A stretch of DNA of 64,000 bases from Brumimicrobium sp035497735 (GCA_035497735.1 DATJCX010000016.1:16627-80626), one strand, 5' to 3'; counted from the first letter of the stretch, positions 26,297-36,197 are shown. Program-made: numbers and translations. The notes: a model not told the origin generated them from the letters alone.

Positions 26297-29200
26297 TTAT
26301 CTTCTACCTGTACCTCTATCCGGTTGGGATTCATTTGGTTTAATATCTGGCAATGTTTTCCTTGTACCTTCCTTGATTGGTGCGTCAGCTGGAACGATAA
26401 CAGGTTCCTTTGGTTGCTTACTAGGAGCAACTACTGGCTTTTTATTATTTATTGGTTTATTCACTACACATGGGTTCGCTGGCTTCGTAGCACCCTTACC
26501 AAAAACAGGTTTTCTTGCAGATTGTACACAGATAGTCCATTTGTTATTAACACGTTTTAAATCTACTGTGAAAATTCCTGAGAAACTGTAGAAGTTATCT
26601 TTAACAATTGCTGTTTCAACATTGTTAATCAGTACATAACCATTTTCCTTTGCTTTAAAGTAAAGGGATGTTGCTGGACCGTTATAAGCCAAATTACTAT
26701 TCGCTAACAAATTGCTCATATTGAATGTTCCTGAAGCAGTAACCAAGCAAAATTCACTACTTTTGAAAGCTTCAAATTCAACCCCACACTTTGGTGCATT
26801 GTAGTTAATTGTTAAAACGCTCTCTATCGTTTTACAGTCGTTTTCTAAAGTTATTTTATACGTGTTTACTCCAGGCTTCAATGTCATACTGTGGCTAAAG
26901 CGATTGAATTGTGAATTATAAGAAAAGTCTGTTTTCTTAACACCGTTTAGATAAACAGTAATTTGATTTATATTATCAATATTCACCAATGAGCCATCTA
27001 CTTTAAAATCGCTGTAAGATACGCTCGTAACTGTCGTTGTAGGGAAATTGTAATTGATAATTGGATATTCAGACTCCTTGCATGGAAGTTTGATATCCCC
27101 ACCAACATTCACTGAAAACTGTGTTACTTCAGATGTATCGAAGTTTGTTCCATCATTGTTTTTACCTGTTACTTTAATCGTGTTCTTCCCAGGAATTAAA
27201 GATCCTGTGTAACTTACCTTATTATTGTTGAATGTAAAGTTAACTGCAGGAACAAGTGTTCCGTTGAACTCGACAGTGATATCATTTTTAGACGCTACAT
27301 TTAATACTGTTGCTTCAAAAGCATAAGTCTTGTTAAGCGTTGTCATACCAGTTGTTGCAGGTTTTGTAATCTTTACAATCGGCGGGTTCTGAACTGGCTT
27401 ACGGTAAGTAATGTTCGTTTCCGCAAAAGCAGTACCATCATTGTTTGTTGCAGTAACGCGCACAACATTAGTACCAGCTGTTAAGTTTGTTGTTAACTGA
27501 ACTGTACTCGTTCCGCTGTTAAAGGTGAAATCACTAGTAGCAGCTCCATTTACACGTACCTCTATTTGAGATTTCGCAGTGATGTTAGTCACGATTGCAG
27601 TTACAACTTCACTAGTATTTGAAGTCGTATAAGGATTCAAAATCGGCTTAGTAATCGTTACTGTTGGTGGATTTTGAACTGGCTTACGCATAGTGATGTT
27701 TGTTTCCGCAAAAGCAGTACCATCATTGTTTGTCGCAGTAACACGAACAACATTATTACCAGCTGTTAAGTTTGTTGTTAACTGAACTGTTTTCGTTCCG
27801 CTGTTAAAGGTGAAATCACTAGTAGCCGCTCCGTTTACGCGTACCTCTATTTGAGATTTCGCAGTGATGTTAGTCACGATTGCAGTTACAACTTCACTAG
27901 TATTTGATGTCGTATAAGGATTCAAAATCGGCTTAGTAATCGTTACTGTTGGTGGATTTTGAACTGGCTTACGCATAGTGATATTTGTTTCCGCAAAAGC
28001 AGTGCCGTCATTATTTGTCGCAGTAACACGAACAACATTATTACCAGCTGTTAAGTTGGCTGTTAATTGAACTGTTTTCGTTCCGCTGTTAAAAGCGAAA
28101 TTACTTGTAGCAGCTCCATTTACACGTACCTCTATTTGAGATTTCGCAGTGATGTTAGTCACGATTGCAGTTACAGCTTCACTAGTATTTGAAGTCGTAT
28201 AAGGATTCAAAATCGGCTTAGTAATCGTTACTGTTGGTGGATTTTGAACTGGCTTACGCATAGTGATGTTTGTTTCCGCAAAAGCAGTGCCGTCATTATT
28301 TGTCGCTGTAACACGAATAACATTATTACCACCTGTTAAGTTGGCTGTTAACTGAACTGTTTTCGTTCCGCTGTTAAAAGCGAAATTACTTGTAGCAGCT
28401 CCATTTACACGTACCTCTATTTGAGATTTCGCAGTGATGTTCGTCACGATTGCAGTTACAACTTCACTAGTATTTGAAGTCGTATAAGGATTCAAAATCG
28501 GCTTAGTAATCGTTACTGTTGGTGGATTTTTTACCGCTCTTTTATAAATAAGCTGACGTTCATCCGATACACTTCCGTAATTATTCGCTACTTGAATACG
28601 AACGTTGTTGTTTCCTTCTAATAAGTTCGTAGTAAACTGAACAAGTTTAGTTGAGCTGTTAAAAGTAAAGTTTGTCGTTAACGAACCATTCACTCGAACT
28701 TCGATTTGATTTTTATTATCAATATTTTGAACAACAGCAGTTACATTCGCAGTTGGTAAACTTGAATTATATGGATTAACGTTTGGCGTAGTGATTGTCA
28801 CCGCTGGTGGGTAATTCTCTACTTTTGCTCTGTAAATAATGTTTGCATCATCCGTTGCACTTCCATAGTTATTAGCAGCATTTACGCTAACCACGTTATT
28901 TCCTTCTAGCAAATGAGCACTAAATTGAACCGTTTTATTGTTATCGTTGTAAGTAAAGTTAGTCGTATTTACGCCGTTTACTTTCACTCCGATTTGGTTC
29001 TTATTATTCACGTTTGTAACAGTAGCTACAACGTTTTCTACCGGATTAGTTGTGCTGTATGGACTAATTGAAGGAATAACAATATTCACTGTCGGCGGAT
29101 ATGCATTTTCAGCTGGCTGACGATTGTAAATAAGCACCGTTTGGTCAGAGTCAACTCCTGCTTCGTTTGTTCCTACAATATTTAAAACATTCACTCCAGC

Positions 29201-30559
29201 TGTTAAGTTTAAGTTAGCAGAGAAATTGATATTCCCGGTTGGCGTAAAGCTAAACGCAGTAAATGACTTGTCATTAAAAGTTACCTTCAATTGATTCTTG
29301 TTTTGAATATTTTGAATGCTTGCCTTAACAATGTAGCTCAATTGACTTACCGTATGTGGACTTGAAGCAGGATCTACGATATTTACAATCGGTGGATAAG
29401 CACGCTCATCTTCCTTGTAAATAACAACAGTTTGATCTGTACTTGTTCCGTCGTTGTTCGTTCCTGTTAATTTAAATGTATTGCTCCCAAGTTGAAGTAC
29501 AACTGCACTTTCAAAGGTTCTATTACTTGGATTATAGTAGAAAGAAGTAATCCTTCTCCCATTTTGTAAGAATGTTAAATCATTTGAATTATAAACATTT
29601 TGAATGTTTGCACGAATCGTATAATTAGGATTATTTACCGTTGTTCCAGATACGTTAGGGTTTGTAAAACGAACAACTGGCGGTGTTCTAACAGTTGGGT
29701 TGTCAGTAACTACAGGATCAACTACATCTGGTGTAACAGGCGGTTGTCTATCCTTTTTCAGTTTGAAGTACCATTTAAAGTAAATACTTGTATAATGGTA
29801 TAAATCATTCTTGATTTTACTTTCAGCTCCTAGATTATTAACTGTTGTTCCATCTAAGTAATCTGAACGAAAGAAAGTTGTTCTATGTTCTAAACCTAAA
29901 GAAAAACGGCTATTGAAATAATAACCAATACCGACTCCTAAACTTGGCAGAATATTTCCTTTTAGACCTTCTTTTTTATAGCTTTCATCCAAACCATCAA
30001 CCACATTGGCTGTTAAAGGTGTTTCGTACTTATAGTCTTTTACAGAAAGGTCCTTATCCGCCGTCATTTCAGACTTAGAGTTTGTTCCCACAATTCCAAT
30101 TCCAGCGAATATATATGGGTCCCATCCCGTCCTTTCTTTTAAACTATTTAAGTGCATAGAAAGTTCTAGATCTAAACTCAATTGAGATGCTCTAAAGTTC
30201 TTGATTCCATAACCAAGGGAGTCACTTAAACCTTTATATGGTTCATAAGGAGGAAGAATAGAAGTTGTATCTCTATCCTGTCCATACCATCTTCCATATA
30301 AAAGTCTTCCTCTTATATCAAAACTAATTGTCTTTCCATAGTCTTGGTTAAAAGAACGTCCAACAATAAGGCTGGCTCCTAAAGGAAACCTATCTTTAAC
30401 ATTGATGTTACGCACATCAGTTGTATGCCATGTGTGTCCAATATTAGCACCCCAGAAGTACTTTGAAGTGTTTTCGTAATCGAGACGTTGTGCATTTATT
30501 TGAATAATTGTGACAAATAAAAAAACTGTAGCTAGTAAAATTTTCTTCATAATTGACAT
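26297..30559 (-). CDS. Outer-membrane beta-barrel followed by ten Ig-like repeats
   Basis: The start is placed at the ATG at 30559 (next ATG 30550), because the more upstream ATG at 30613 overlaps a good -7 box. The result is about 1420 aa with signal peptide MKKILLATVFLFVTIIQINAQ. Residues about 25-290 form a porin-like barrel domain (ANIGHTWHTTD, GIGYYFNSRFSLGLEHRTTF, then YHYTSIYFKWYFKLKK). A Pro-rich linker (QPPVTPDVVDP) leads into ten repeats with TITKPILNPYTTSN, IEVRVNGA and RVTATNNDGT motifs; repeats 5-8 are nearly identical. The C-terminus is low-complexity and Lys/Pro-rich, without a T9SS sorting domain. The barrel anchors the protein in the outer membrane; the repeats probably lie in the periplasm or outside, which I cannot decide. 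Confidence 0.88.
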   Translation of the reverse strand: MSIMKKILLATVFLFVTIIQINAQRLDYENTSKYFWGANIGHTWHTTDVRNINVKDRFPLGASLIVGRSFNQDYGKTISFDIRGRLLYGRWYGQDRDTTSILPPYEPYKGLSDSLGYGIKNFRASQLSLDLELSMHLNSLKERTGWDPYIFAGIGIVGTNSKSEMTADKDLSVKDYKYETPLTANVVDGLDESYKKEGLKGNILPSLGVGIGYYFNSRFSLGLEHRTTFFRSDYLDGTTVNNLGAESKIKNDLYHYTSIYFKWYFKLKKDRQPPVTPDVVDPVVTDNPTVRTPPVVRFTNPNVSGTTVNNPNYTIRANIQNVYNSNDLTFLQNGRRITSFYYNPSNRTFESAVVLQLGSNTFKLTGTNNDGTSTDQTVVIYKEDERAYPPIVNIVDPASSPHTVSQLSYIVKASIQNIQNKNQLKVTFNDKSFTAFSFTPTGNINFSANLNLTAGVNVLNIVGTNEAGVDSDQTVLIYNRQPAENAYPPTVNIVIPSISPYSTTNPVENVVATVTNVNNKNQIGVKVNGVNTTNFTYNDNNKTVQFSAHLLEGNNVVSVNAANNYGSATDDANIIYRAKVENYPPAVTITTPNVNPYNSSLPTANVTAVVQNIDNKNQIEVRVNGSLTTNFTFNSSTKLVQFTTNLLEGNNNVRIQVANNYGSVSDERQLIYKRAVKNPPTVTITKPILNPYTTSNTSEVVTAIVTNITAKSQIEVRVNGAATSNFAFNSGTKTVQLTANLTGGNNVIRVTATNNDGTAFAETNITMRKPVQNPPTVTITKPILNPYTTSNTSEAVTAIVTNITAKSQIEVRVNGAATSNFAFNSGTKTVQLTANLTAGNNVVRVTATNNDGTAFAETNITMRKPVQNPPTVTITKPILNPYTTSNTSEVVTAIVTNITAKSQIEVRVNGAATSDFTFNSGTKTVQLTTNLTAGNNVVRVTATNNDGTAFAETNITMRKPVQNPPTVTITKPILNPYTTSNTSEVVTAIVTNITAKSQIEVRVNGAATSDFTFNSGTSTVQLTTNLTAGTNVVRVTATNNDGTAFAETNITYRKPVQNPPIVKITKPATTGMTTLNKTYAFEATVLNVASKNDITVEFNGTLVPAVNFTFNNNKVSYTGSLIPGKNTIKVTGKNNDGTNFDTSEVTQFSVNVGGDIKLPCKESEYPIINYNFPTTTVTSVSYSDFKVDGSLVNIDNINQITVYLNGVKKTDFSYNSQFNRFSHSMTLKPGVNTYKITLENDCKTIESVLTINYNAPKCGVEFEAFKSSEFCLVTASGTFNMSNLLANSNLAYNGPATSLYFKAKENGYVLINNVETAIVKDNFYSFSGIFTVDLKRVNNKWTICVQSARKPVFGKGATKPANPCVVNKPINNKKPVVAPSKQPKEPVIVPADAPIKEGTRKTLPDIKPNESQPDRGTGRR
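27371..28510 (-). repeat. Four near-identical 285-bp tandem repeats
   Basis: The string CGTTACTGTTGGTGGATTTT recurs at 27656, 27941 and 28226 (a related copy begins at 28511), exactly 285 bp apart. This makes four head-to-tail 95-codon units within 27371-28510, with only a few base differences per unit. Such recent amplification can expand or contract by recombination. Confidence 0.95.
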
Positions 30560-30612
30560 GTTTCTTTTAGTGTAAGCATAAATTATGCCATACCAAAAAT
30601 TGAAATTGAGCA

Positions 30613-30620
30613 CAAAAGTA
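30613..30620 (-). promoter_or_regulatory. Putative -7 box (TACTTTTG) for the barrel/repeat gene
   Basis: The minus strand TACTTTTG fits TAnnTTTG and implies transcription from near 30606. That places the ATG at 30613 outside the mRNA and supports the start at 30559. Confidence 0.5.
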
Positions 30621-30758
30621 ATTCATTTTTACTTATTTAATGAGTATTTGTTAAATTTGGAGGAAGAAGATAAACTTTTACTTTACTGATTTTATATACT
30701 TTCATAACATAAAATAGTTTTATCTTCGTTGTCTATATTGAACTAACAATTCAAATTT

Positions 30759-32042
30759 ATGAAAAAACAAGTGTTTATCATTTTCCTATTTTTCACTTCT
30801 TTCTATGGTACTTCCTATGGCCAAGAAACGTATAACACCTGTTCAAATGCTTTTGAATTATGTCCAAATACGAATTATACTTTAAATAACATTTCAGCAA
30901 ATGCTACTGTTTGTGCAAACTGTGAAGATGATTTTAATTTTTGCTTTACGGGTGAAAACACTGTTTGGATGAAATTTACAACCAATGGATTTGGTGGAGA
31001 TGTGAGTATTAATTTTAGTGCTCTGCTTTTCCAAAACGGTGCGGGTCAAGGAAATGAACTGCAGGCAGCTATCATTGAAGCGACCGTTCCTTGTATCTCT
31101 TCTTCTTATTCTTTGGTTTCAAACTGTGTGTCAAATGCGACGACAAATTTCACTTTACAGGCAAACGATCTAGAAGAAAATACCACTTATTATGTAATTG
31201 TGAATGGTGCGATGGGCGCTAGTGCTAATGCTGAAGCTACTTTTGATGTGGAGTTAATGGGAGATGGTGTTCAACGCAATCCTCAATTTGGAATTTGGAC
31301 AAACAATCCTACGATTTGTACAGGTGAAAACGCGGTGTTTTTTGCAACAACTGAAGAATGTGACCAACAATCTAAGTTTGATTGGTATGTTAATGGAGAA
31401 TACTTCACAAGCACTTTTGATCCTTTATGGGTTTATGCGAATGCAAATGATGGGGATATTATAAATGCAAAAGTTTCTTGTTATGAACAATGTAGAGATA
31501 CTTTAACCAGTAATAGTTTTACAATTACAGTTATTGACTTCCCTGTTGATGCTGGACCCGACAAGACTATAAGAAAAGGCGAATCTTTACAATTAGATGG
31601 ATTTTCAACTGAAAACGACATTCTTTGGTCACCAGCCTACAACATAAATAATCCGAATATTTTAGATCCAATTGTTCATCCAGAATATTCAACAACCTAT
31701 TACCTTTCAGTAAGCAATGGTATTTGTACTATCACGGATGAAATGACTGTTTTCGTTGATGATAAATTAGAAATTCCAAATACATTCTCACCAAACGGAG
31801 ATGGCGCCAATGACACTTGGGAAATTTTAGGGATAGATGAGTTTCCAAACGTTCATGTTCAAGTATATACACGTTGGGGACAACTTGTTTTTGAAACGAC
31901 AGGATATCCAAAAGAAAAGCATTGGGATGGAACTTCTAAATCAGGAAGAGAACTGTCTGCTGGAGCTTATTATTATGTAATTAACTTGCGTGATAGTAAT
32001 TATGAAAAACCCCTAAAAGGAATGGTATCCATTGTTAAATGA
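30759..32042 (+). CDS. T9SS type B sorting domain (gliding-motility CTD) protein, 427 aa
   Basis: An exported protein. The signal peptide is MKKQVFIIFLFFTSFYGTSYG, then Q. Residues 25-175 form a domain starting YNTCSNAFELCPNTNYTLNN with conserved cysteines (CANCEDDFNFCF), commonly found in Bacteroidota surface proteins. An Ig/PKD-like middle part (about 185-340) includes FDWYVNGEYF. The last 85 residues are the gliding-motility-associated C-terminal domain (IPNTFSPNGDGANDTW, then YTRWGQLVF and GAYYYVI). The stop overlaps the PorP/SprF start by 4 bp (ATGA), so the two are translated together, as for SprB-SprF-type pairs where the PorP/SprF protein helps export the CTD protein. A TATCTTCG box lies about 25 bp upstream. 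Confidence 0.92.
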   Translation: MKKQVFIIFLFFTSFYGTSYGQETYNTCSNAFELCPNTNYTLNNISANATVCANCEDDFNFCFTGENTVWMKFTTNGFGGDVSINFSALLFQNGAGQGNELQAAIIEATVPCISSSYSLVSNCVSNATTNFTLQANDLEENTTYYVIVNGAMGASANAEATFDVELMGDGVQRNPQFGIWTNNPTICTGENAVFFATTEECDQQSKFDWYVNGEYFTSTFDPLWVYANANDGDIINAKVSCYEQCRDTLTSNSFTITVIDFPVDAGPDKTIRKGESLQLDGFSTENDILWSPAYNINNPNILDPIVHPEYSTTYYLSVSNGICTITDEMTVFVDDKLEIPNTFSPNGDGANDTWEILGIDEFPNVHVQVYTRWGQLVFETTGYPKEKHWDGTSKSGRELSAGAYYYVINLRDSNYEKPLKGMVSIVK

Positions 32043-32974
32043 GAAACTTAATCTTTGTCATATCAATCATTTTTGTATTCCAATTGGGATATAGCCAGCA
32101 AACTACACAGTATTCTCAGTGGTCTTATAACCAGTTTGCTATCAATCCTGCTTTGGCCGGACTGAAAAGGTGCTTGGATGTTAGAACGGCAGTTAGAGGA
32201 CAGTGGATTGGCCTAGAAGGTGCGCCAATTAGTGGAATGTTAACGGCAAATGCGCCGCTAAAGATGAAAACCAAAAAGATTGATATTTTCCATGGAATAG
32301 GTGGAAAGATTGAGCAAGACTTTTTCGGTCCTTTCAATAATTTCGCAATGAGTGTAGCTTATGCAATGCACTTTCCATTAGGAAAAACAAAAGCCGACCA
32401 ACGCTTGAGCTTTGGTGTTTCTGCGGGAATTCAACAGTTTGGTTTTGACCAATCGAAAGTAACAACCATCGATCCGGATATGGCCGTAGCTCAATCTGCG
32501 AATAAGCTTCTAGTTCCTTTAATAGGCTTCGGGGCTTGGTATCATACGGAACACTTTTATGTTGGAGTTGCCATTGATCAATTGGCTAAAAACAAATGGA
32601 AAGATGTAGGCTTTGCATCTCGATTTAGGCTACATACCAATATTCAAGGAGGTTATAAATACACTTTCGAAAATAACATTTCTTTACTTCCTGGACTTTT
32701 AGTTAGAATACCACCTACGGGTCCGCCAAGCATTGACTTTAATCTGATGGTGGACTTTAAGAACAATTTCATGCTCGGTTTAGGATACAGAAATATCGAT
32801 GCACTTATCGGCTTTTTAAAGGTGAATATAAAACAGTTTACTGTTGGATATAGCTTTGATTTTATTACCTCATCCATTAGAGGTGGAAACTTTCATAGTC
32901 ATGAAATATCTCTTCAATACAATGGTTGTTGGCAAAAGAGAAGATCAGGCGATGCTTGTCCTTTATTTGAATAA
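32039..32974 (+). CDS. PorP/SprF family T9SS outer-membrane protein
   Basis: A 311-aa outer-membrane protein of the PorP/SprF family. It has a signal peptide (MRNLIFVISIIFVFQLGYSQ), then the family hallmark YSQWSYNQFAINPALAGL, and RTAVRGQWIGLEGAP. Alternating beta strands run through to residue 311. Members assemble with T9SS and are needed to export or anchor particular type B CTD proteins, as SprF does for SprB in gliding bacteria. Its likely client is the protein encoded just upstream, with which it overlaps by 4 bp; the giant adhesin nearby is a second candidate. The gene converges with the O-antigen ligase-like gene, 2 bp apart. Confidence 0.93.
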   Translation: MRNLIFVISIIFVFQLGYSQQTTQYSQWSYNQFAINPALAGLKRCLDVRTAVRGQWIGLEGAPISGMLTANAPLKMKTKKIDIFHGIGGKIEQDFFGPFNNFAMSVAYAMHFPLGKTKADQRLSFGVSAGIQQFGFDQSKVTTIDPDMAVAQSANKLLVPLIGFGAWYHTEHFYVGVAIDQLAKNKWKDVGFASRFRLHTNIQGGYKYTFENNISLLPGLLVRIPPTGPPSIDFNLMVDFKNNFMLGLGYRNIDALIGFLKVNIKQFTVGYSFDFITSSIRGGNFHSHEISLQYNGCWQKRRSGDACPLFE

Positions 32975-32976
32975 AA

Positions 32977-34533
32977 CTAGTTTTCTTTTGGAGAAACAAT
33001 CCATCTATTCAGCAAACATACCAAACCGATAAACAAGGCAATAAAGGTAACCCCTTGCTGCGTTTCTATCGTGTCTTCTGAAAGAAAAGATGCTATAGCT
33101 ATCATGGTAAATCCAACACCAAATAGATTCCCAAGTTGAATATTCCATTGTAAGAAAACGAACCAAAAGCCAGTAAAGAGCAGAAAGCCGATGATTCCAA
33201 AAGATATCCAAAAAGTCATGAATTGATTGTGTGCTCTGTTCCAATTTTCTTTGTCTAAGCGTGTATTTAACAATTCATATTCTTGATTAAAAGCCTGCTG
33301 AACATCACCTGTTCCCACGCCAAAAATCCAGTTTTTAGCAATAATACCTTTTGCTGCTTTCCAATGTTCCACACGTTGCAGGAATGAATTCCCATTCGGA
33401 TTTCCACTTACTTTAAACTGGTAAATGTCATTCCTTAAAAGTGCTGTCTTTCGTTGAATTAATGGATAAGTCCTGATGACTGAAAAAACCTGGTTTTCCA
33501 CATTGATAATGTCTTCCTCCGTCATACTTTCCATTCCCTCTCTGTCCTTTGTCAAACCTTTAGAAGTCATGTAACGAATCAAAATTTCTCGTATCGTATA
33601 ACCATCTGAAAACTTTGTTTTATAATCTACTGTTGAACGTTCATTCCAGCTTTCCTTCAGTTCTTTTTCTGCAATAAAAGAACGAATATGATGTCCATTC
33701 TCAAACCAAACACTCTCAGCATCGTGGTAATATTTTTCACCGTACTTTGTTGTTAGCGGAAGTTTTTCAAAGTCTATTTTCGGCTCTTTTTGGTTGAATA
33801 AGTAAATCGCAAAAATTCCAACAGCTAGAAAAGCAGAGAGAAAAATAAAGGTAGAGGTATATTTAATGATACTATTTTTACGAGTAGCGATAAAGTGAAT
33901 AATTAATCCAAGAATTAGAAAAGAAAAGACGATAAATCCACTTAGCACTTGACTAATAAAGGTGTAATAGGTAAACCATACCATTAGTAGCAGGAAAAGT
34001 ATTCTCCACTTTTTAAACTGGAAAAACAGATGTAAAGACACCAAAATTCCTCCAACAACAATCAAGGCATAGCGGATATGAGAACCAAACAGTGAGAAGT
34101 CTCTATAATCTACCGAGTCATGTTGACGCATATAATTGAAGTTGATTCCAGAAGTAATCACCAATGACAACAAAAAGCCAATTAAAATAAAATTAAAGTA
34201 CTTCTTCTCAATCGGATAAGCTATCAGTGCAATGGGAATCACAAACAACGGTAGTTTCGCATTCAAATCGCTTAATGCATAGCCATAATTTTCAGTGTAA
34301 AGCAAGCCAAGTAAATGAAGCAATAACAGTCCGGAAATCGTCCAAAACACAAAGCTTTTTCGCCAATTAGTCCAATAACTTTGAAAGTCCGCTTTTAAAA
34401 GTAGGTTTGCTGCCAACCAAATCGTACCAATGGACATCAAAACCTTGTTCATAGGAACGCCAAAGGCCAAAATAAATAGACCCAATGCTTGGAGGTAATC
34501 ATGCAATTTTAACCCAGTCCAGCGGTCAAACAT
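32977..34533 (-). CDS. O-antigen ligase/polymerase (Wzy/WaaL-like) membrane protein
   Basis: A 518-aa inner-membrane protein with about ten to twelve hydrophobic segments. The N-terminal half has packed helices (LGLFILAFGVPMNKVLMSIG, FVIPIALIAYPI). A large periplasmic loop spans roughly residues 260-420. The C-terminal helix pair contains the family-typical NRAHNQFMTFWISFGIIG. Proteins of this family transfer or polymerise undecaprenyl-linked glycans on the periplasmic side. No other glycan-assembly genes are adjacent; the closest, a glycosyltransferase, lies 12 kb away. The start is 5 bp after the stop of the S41 protease, so the two are probably co-transcribed. Its exact substrate cannot be stated. 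Confidence 0.85.
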   Translation of the reverse strand: MFDRWTGLKLHDYLQALGLFILAFGVPMNKVLMSIGTIWLAANLLLKADFQSYWTNWRKSFVFWTISGLLLLHLLGLLYTENYGYALSDLNAKLPLFVIPIALIAYPIEKKYFNFILIGFLLSLVITSGINFNYMRQHDSVDYRDFSLFGSHIRYALIVVGGILVSLHLFFQFKKWRILFLLLMVWFTYYTFISQVLSGFIVFSFLILGLIIHFIATRKNSIIKYTSTFIFLSAFLAVGIFAIYLFNQKEPKIDFEKLPLTTKYGEKYYHDAESVWFENGHHIRSFIAEKELKESWNERSTVDYKTKFSDGYTIREILIRYMTSKGLTKDREGMESMTEEDIINVENQVFSVIRTYPLIQRKTALLRNDIYQFKVSGNPNGNSFLQRVEHWKAAKGIIAKNWIFGVGTGDVQQAFNQEYELLNTRLDKENWNRAHNQFMTFWISFGIIGFLLFTGFWFVFLQWNIQLGNLFGVGFTMIAIASFLSEDTIETQQGVTFIALFIGLVCLLNRWIVSPKEN

Positions 34534-34538
34534 TTGTC

Positions 34539-36176
34539 TTATGGTTTTAGAAGAGAAGTATATCTTTTCTTATCGTTCAATACGTCTAGCGCTTCTTTTA
34601 ACGCCTTATCATCTTGGAATGCATTTACTACACGTCCTTCCTGAAAATAGTAACGAGAAACGATTTCGTTGGATAACAACTCTTTGATTTGTGACTTAAA
34701 TAAATCTAAATCCTTTTCTTTAGAAGCACTCACAACTTTTAATAAAGCTTCGTATTCTTTCTTCATTAAATCGGCGTAACCTTCTTCTTTAGCAACTTTA
34801 TACGTTTCTTCTAACTGTTCTTGCGCTGCAGTCTTATAATCGAAATCTTGTTTTAGAACATATGTCTTAAACTCCTTATAAAGATCATCTGAGATTTGAA
34901 ATTCCTTTGCCGGGGCAATCGTTGGATTTTTCTGAACAAATTCTGTTGCGAAATCAAACACAATATTTTCTATCATCAATGTTCCCGTTAGACGAGAGAA
35001 CTTTTCGTTTTCAATTTTCACATCTGGCTCGATACCTCTTCCGTCAATCACTTCTCTCCCATTTTTTGTATGGAATATTTTAATCAATGAATCAGGAACT
35101 TCATCCACCTTTCCTTCATTCTTATGGTAATAGTCTAATTTCTGAACACATCTTCCTGAGGGCGTATAATATTTAGAAATCGTTAACTTCATTTTCGCAC
35201 CGTACTTTAAGTCAATCGTTCGCTGAACCAATCCTTTCCCGAAAGTCGTTGAACCCACCACAACCGCTCTATCTAAATCCTGTAATGAACCTGAAACAAT
35301 TTCAGAAGCAGAAGCAGAGTATTCATCAACAAGGACAACAATAGGAATATCCAAATCTATCGGAGTATTTCTTGTTTTATATGTTCTGTTTTCATCAAGA
35401 ACACGTCCTTTTGTTGTTACGATATCGGTGTTATTTGGAACGAAAAAGTTGACAATGTTAACTGATTCCATTAACAATCCACCACCATTTCCACGTAAAT
35501 CTAAAACGAATTTCTTCATTCCTTCTTCTTGTAATTTCATATACGCCTCACGTACACTTCTAGAAGAAGTTTGAGTAAATGAACTCAATCGAATATATCC
35601 AACTTTATTGCTCTCGTCTATCATTCCAGAATAAGGAACATCAGGAACTTTAATTTCATCTCTATCGATTTTAACTGTAGTGATTTTTTCACCAGGCCTT
35701 TCATATTCCAATATAAAAGAAGACCCCTTTGGTCCGCGTAAAGCTTCAGAAACAATATCAGAGTCAACATTCTTCATGCTTCTTCCATCAATAGAAATAA
35801 TTTTATCTCCCGCTTTTAAACCTGCTTTGTGTGCTGGCATATCCACGTAGGGTTCAGCAATTACAACAAAATCCCCTGTTTTACGAATCATAGCACCAAT
35901 TCCACCATATTGACCCGTTGTCATTAAACGATAATCTTCAATATTTGCTTCGTGGTAATATACCGTATAAGGATCTAATTCCGTTAGCATCGCATCAATC
36001 GCTGCCTTTGAAATCTCTCCAACTTTCGCTTCATCCACATAATACTTATCTAAGTTCATGTAGATTAAATCAATTAATTCTAAGTTTTTAATTTGCTCAA
36101 AACGATTGGATTGAGCCATTAAGTTTTGACTTAAAACTAACAGCGAAATGATTATAAATTGTTGAAATATGCGCAT
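34539..36176 (-). CDS. S41 C-terminal processing peptidase (Ctp/Prc-like), first copy
   Basis: A periplasmic serine protease. The start is the ATG at 36176, since the longer frame begins with TTG inside a -7 box. It gives 545 aa with signal peptide MRIFQQFIIISLLVLSQNLMAQ. A PDZ domain (about 85-165) has the carboxylate-binding loop YGGIGAMIRK and GDKIISIDGR. The S41 catalytic domain carries the nucleophile Ser in EYSASASEIVSGSLQD and the base Lys in GSTTFGKGLVQR. A C-terminal helical extension of about 190 residues follows. Roles in the family are tail-specific protein processing and quality control. It lies downstream of rnpA on the same strand. A second S41 enzyme is encoded at 62065. Confidence 0.93.
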   Translation of the reverse strand: MRIFQQFIIISLLVLSQNLMAQSNRFEQIKNLELIDLIYMNLDKYYVDEAKVGEISKAAIDAMLTELDPYTVYYHEANIEDYRLMTTGQYGGIGAMIRKTGDFVVIAEPYVDMPAHKAGLKAGDKIISIDGRSMKNVDSDIVSEALRGPKGSSFILEYERPGEKITTVKIDRDEIKVPDVPYSGMIDESNKVGYIRLSSFTQTSSRSVREAYMKLQEEGMKKFVLDLRGNGGGLLMESVNIVNFFVPNNTDIVTTKGRVLDENRTYKTRNTPIDLDIPIVVLVDEYSASASEIVSGSLQDLDRAVVVGSTTFGKGLVQRTIDLKYGAKMKLTISKYYTPSGRCVQKLDYYHKNEGKVDEVPDSLIKIFHTKNGREVIDGRGIEPDVKIENEKFSRLTGTLMIENIVFDFATEFVQKNPTIAPAKEFQISDDLYKEFKTYVLKQDFDYKTAAQEQLEETYKVAKEEGYADLMKKEYEALLKVVSASKEKDLDLFKSQIKELLSNEIVSRYYFQEGRVVNAFQDDKALKEALDVLNDKKRYTSLLKP

Positions 36177-36197
36177 GTGCTTGTTTATTTTATTCTT

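Noticed and set aside
26324..26591. Plus-strand open frames inside the repeat genes
   Set aside because: They are antisense shadows of long, well-supported minus-strand genes and have no family features.
27371..28510. Possible mobile element from 285-bp identical repeats
   Set aside because: The repeats are in frame, head to tail, without terminal inverted repeats or transposase; they are protein repeats.
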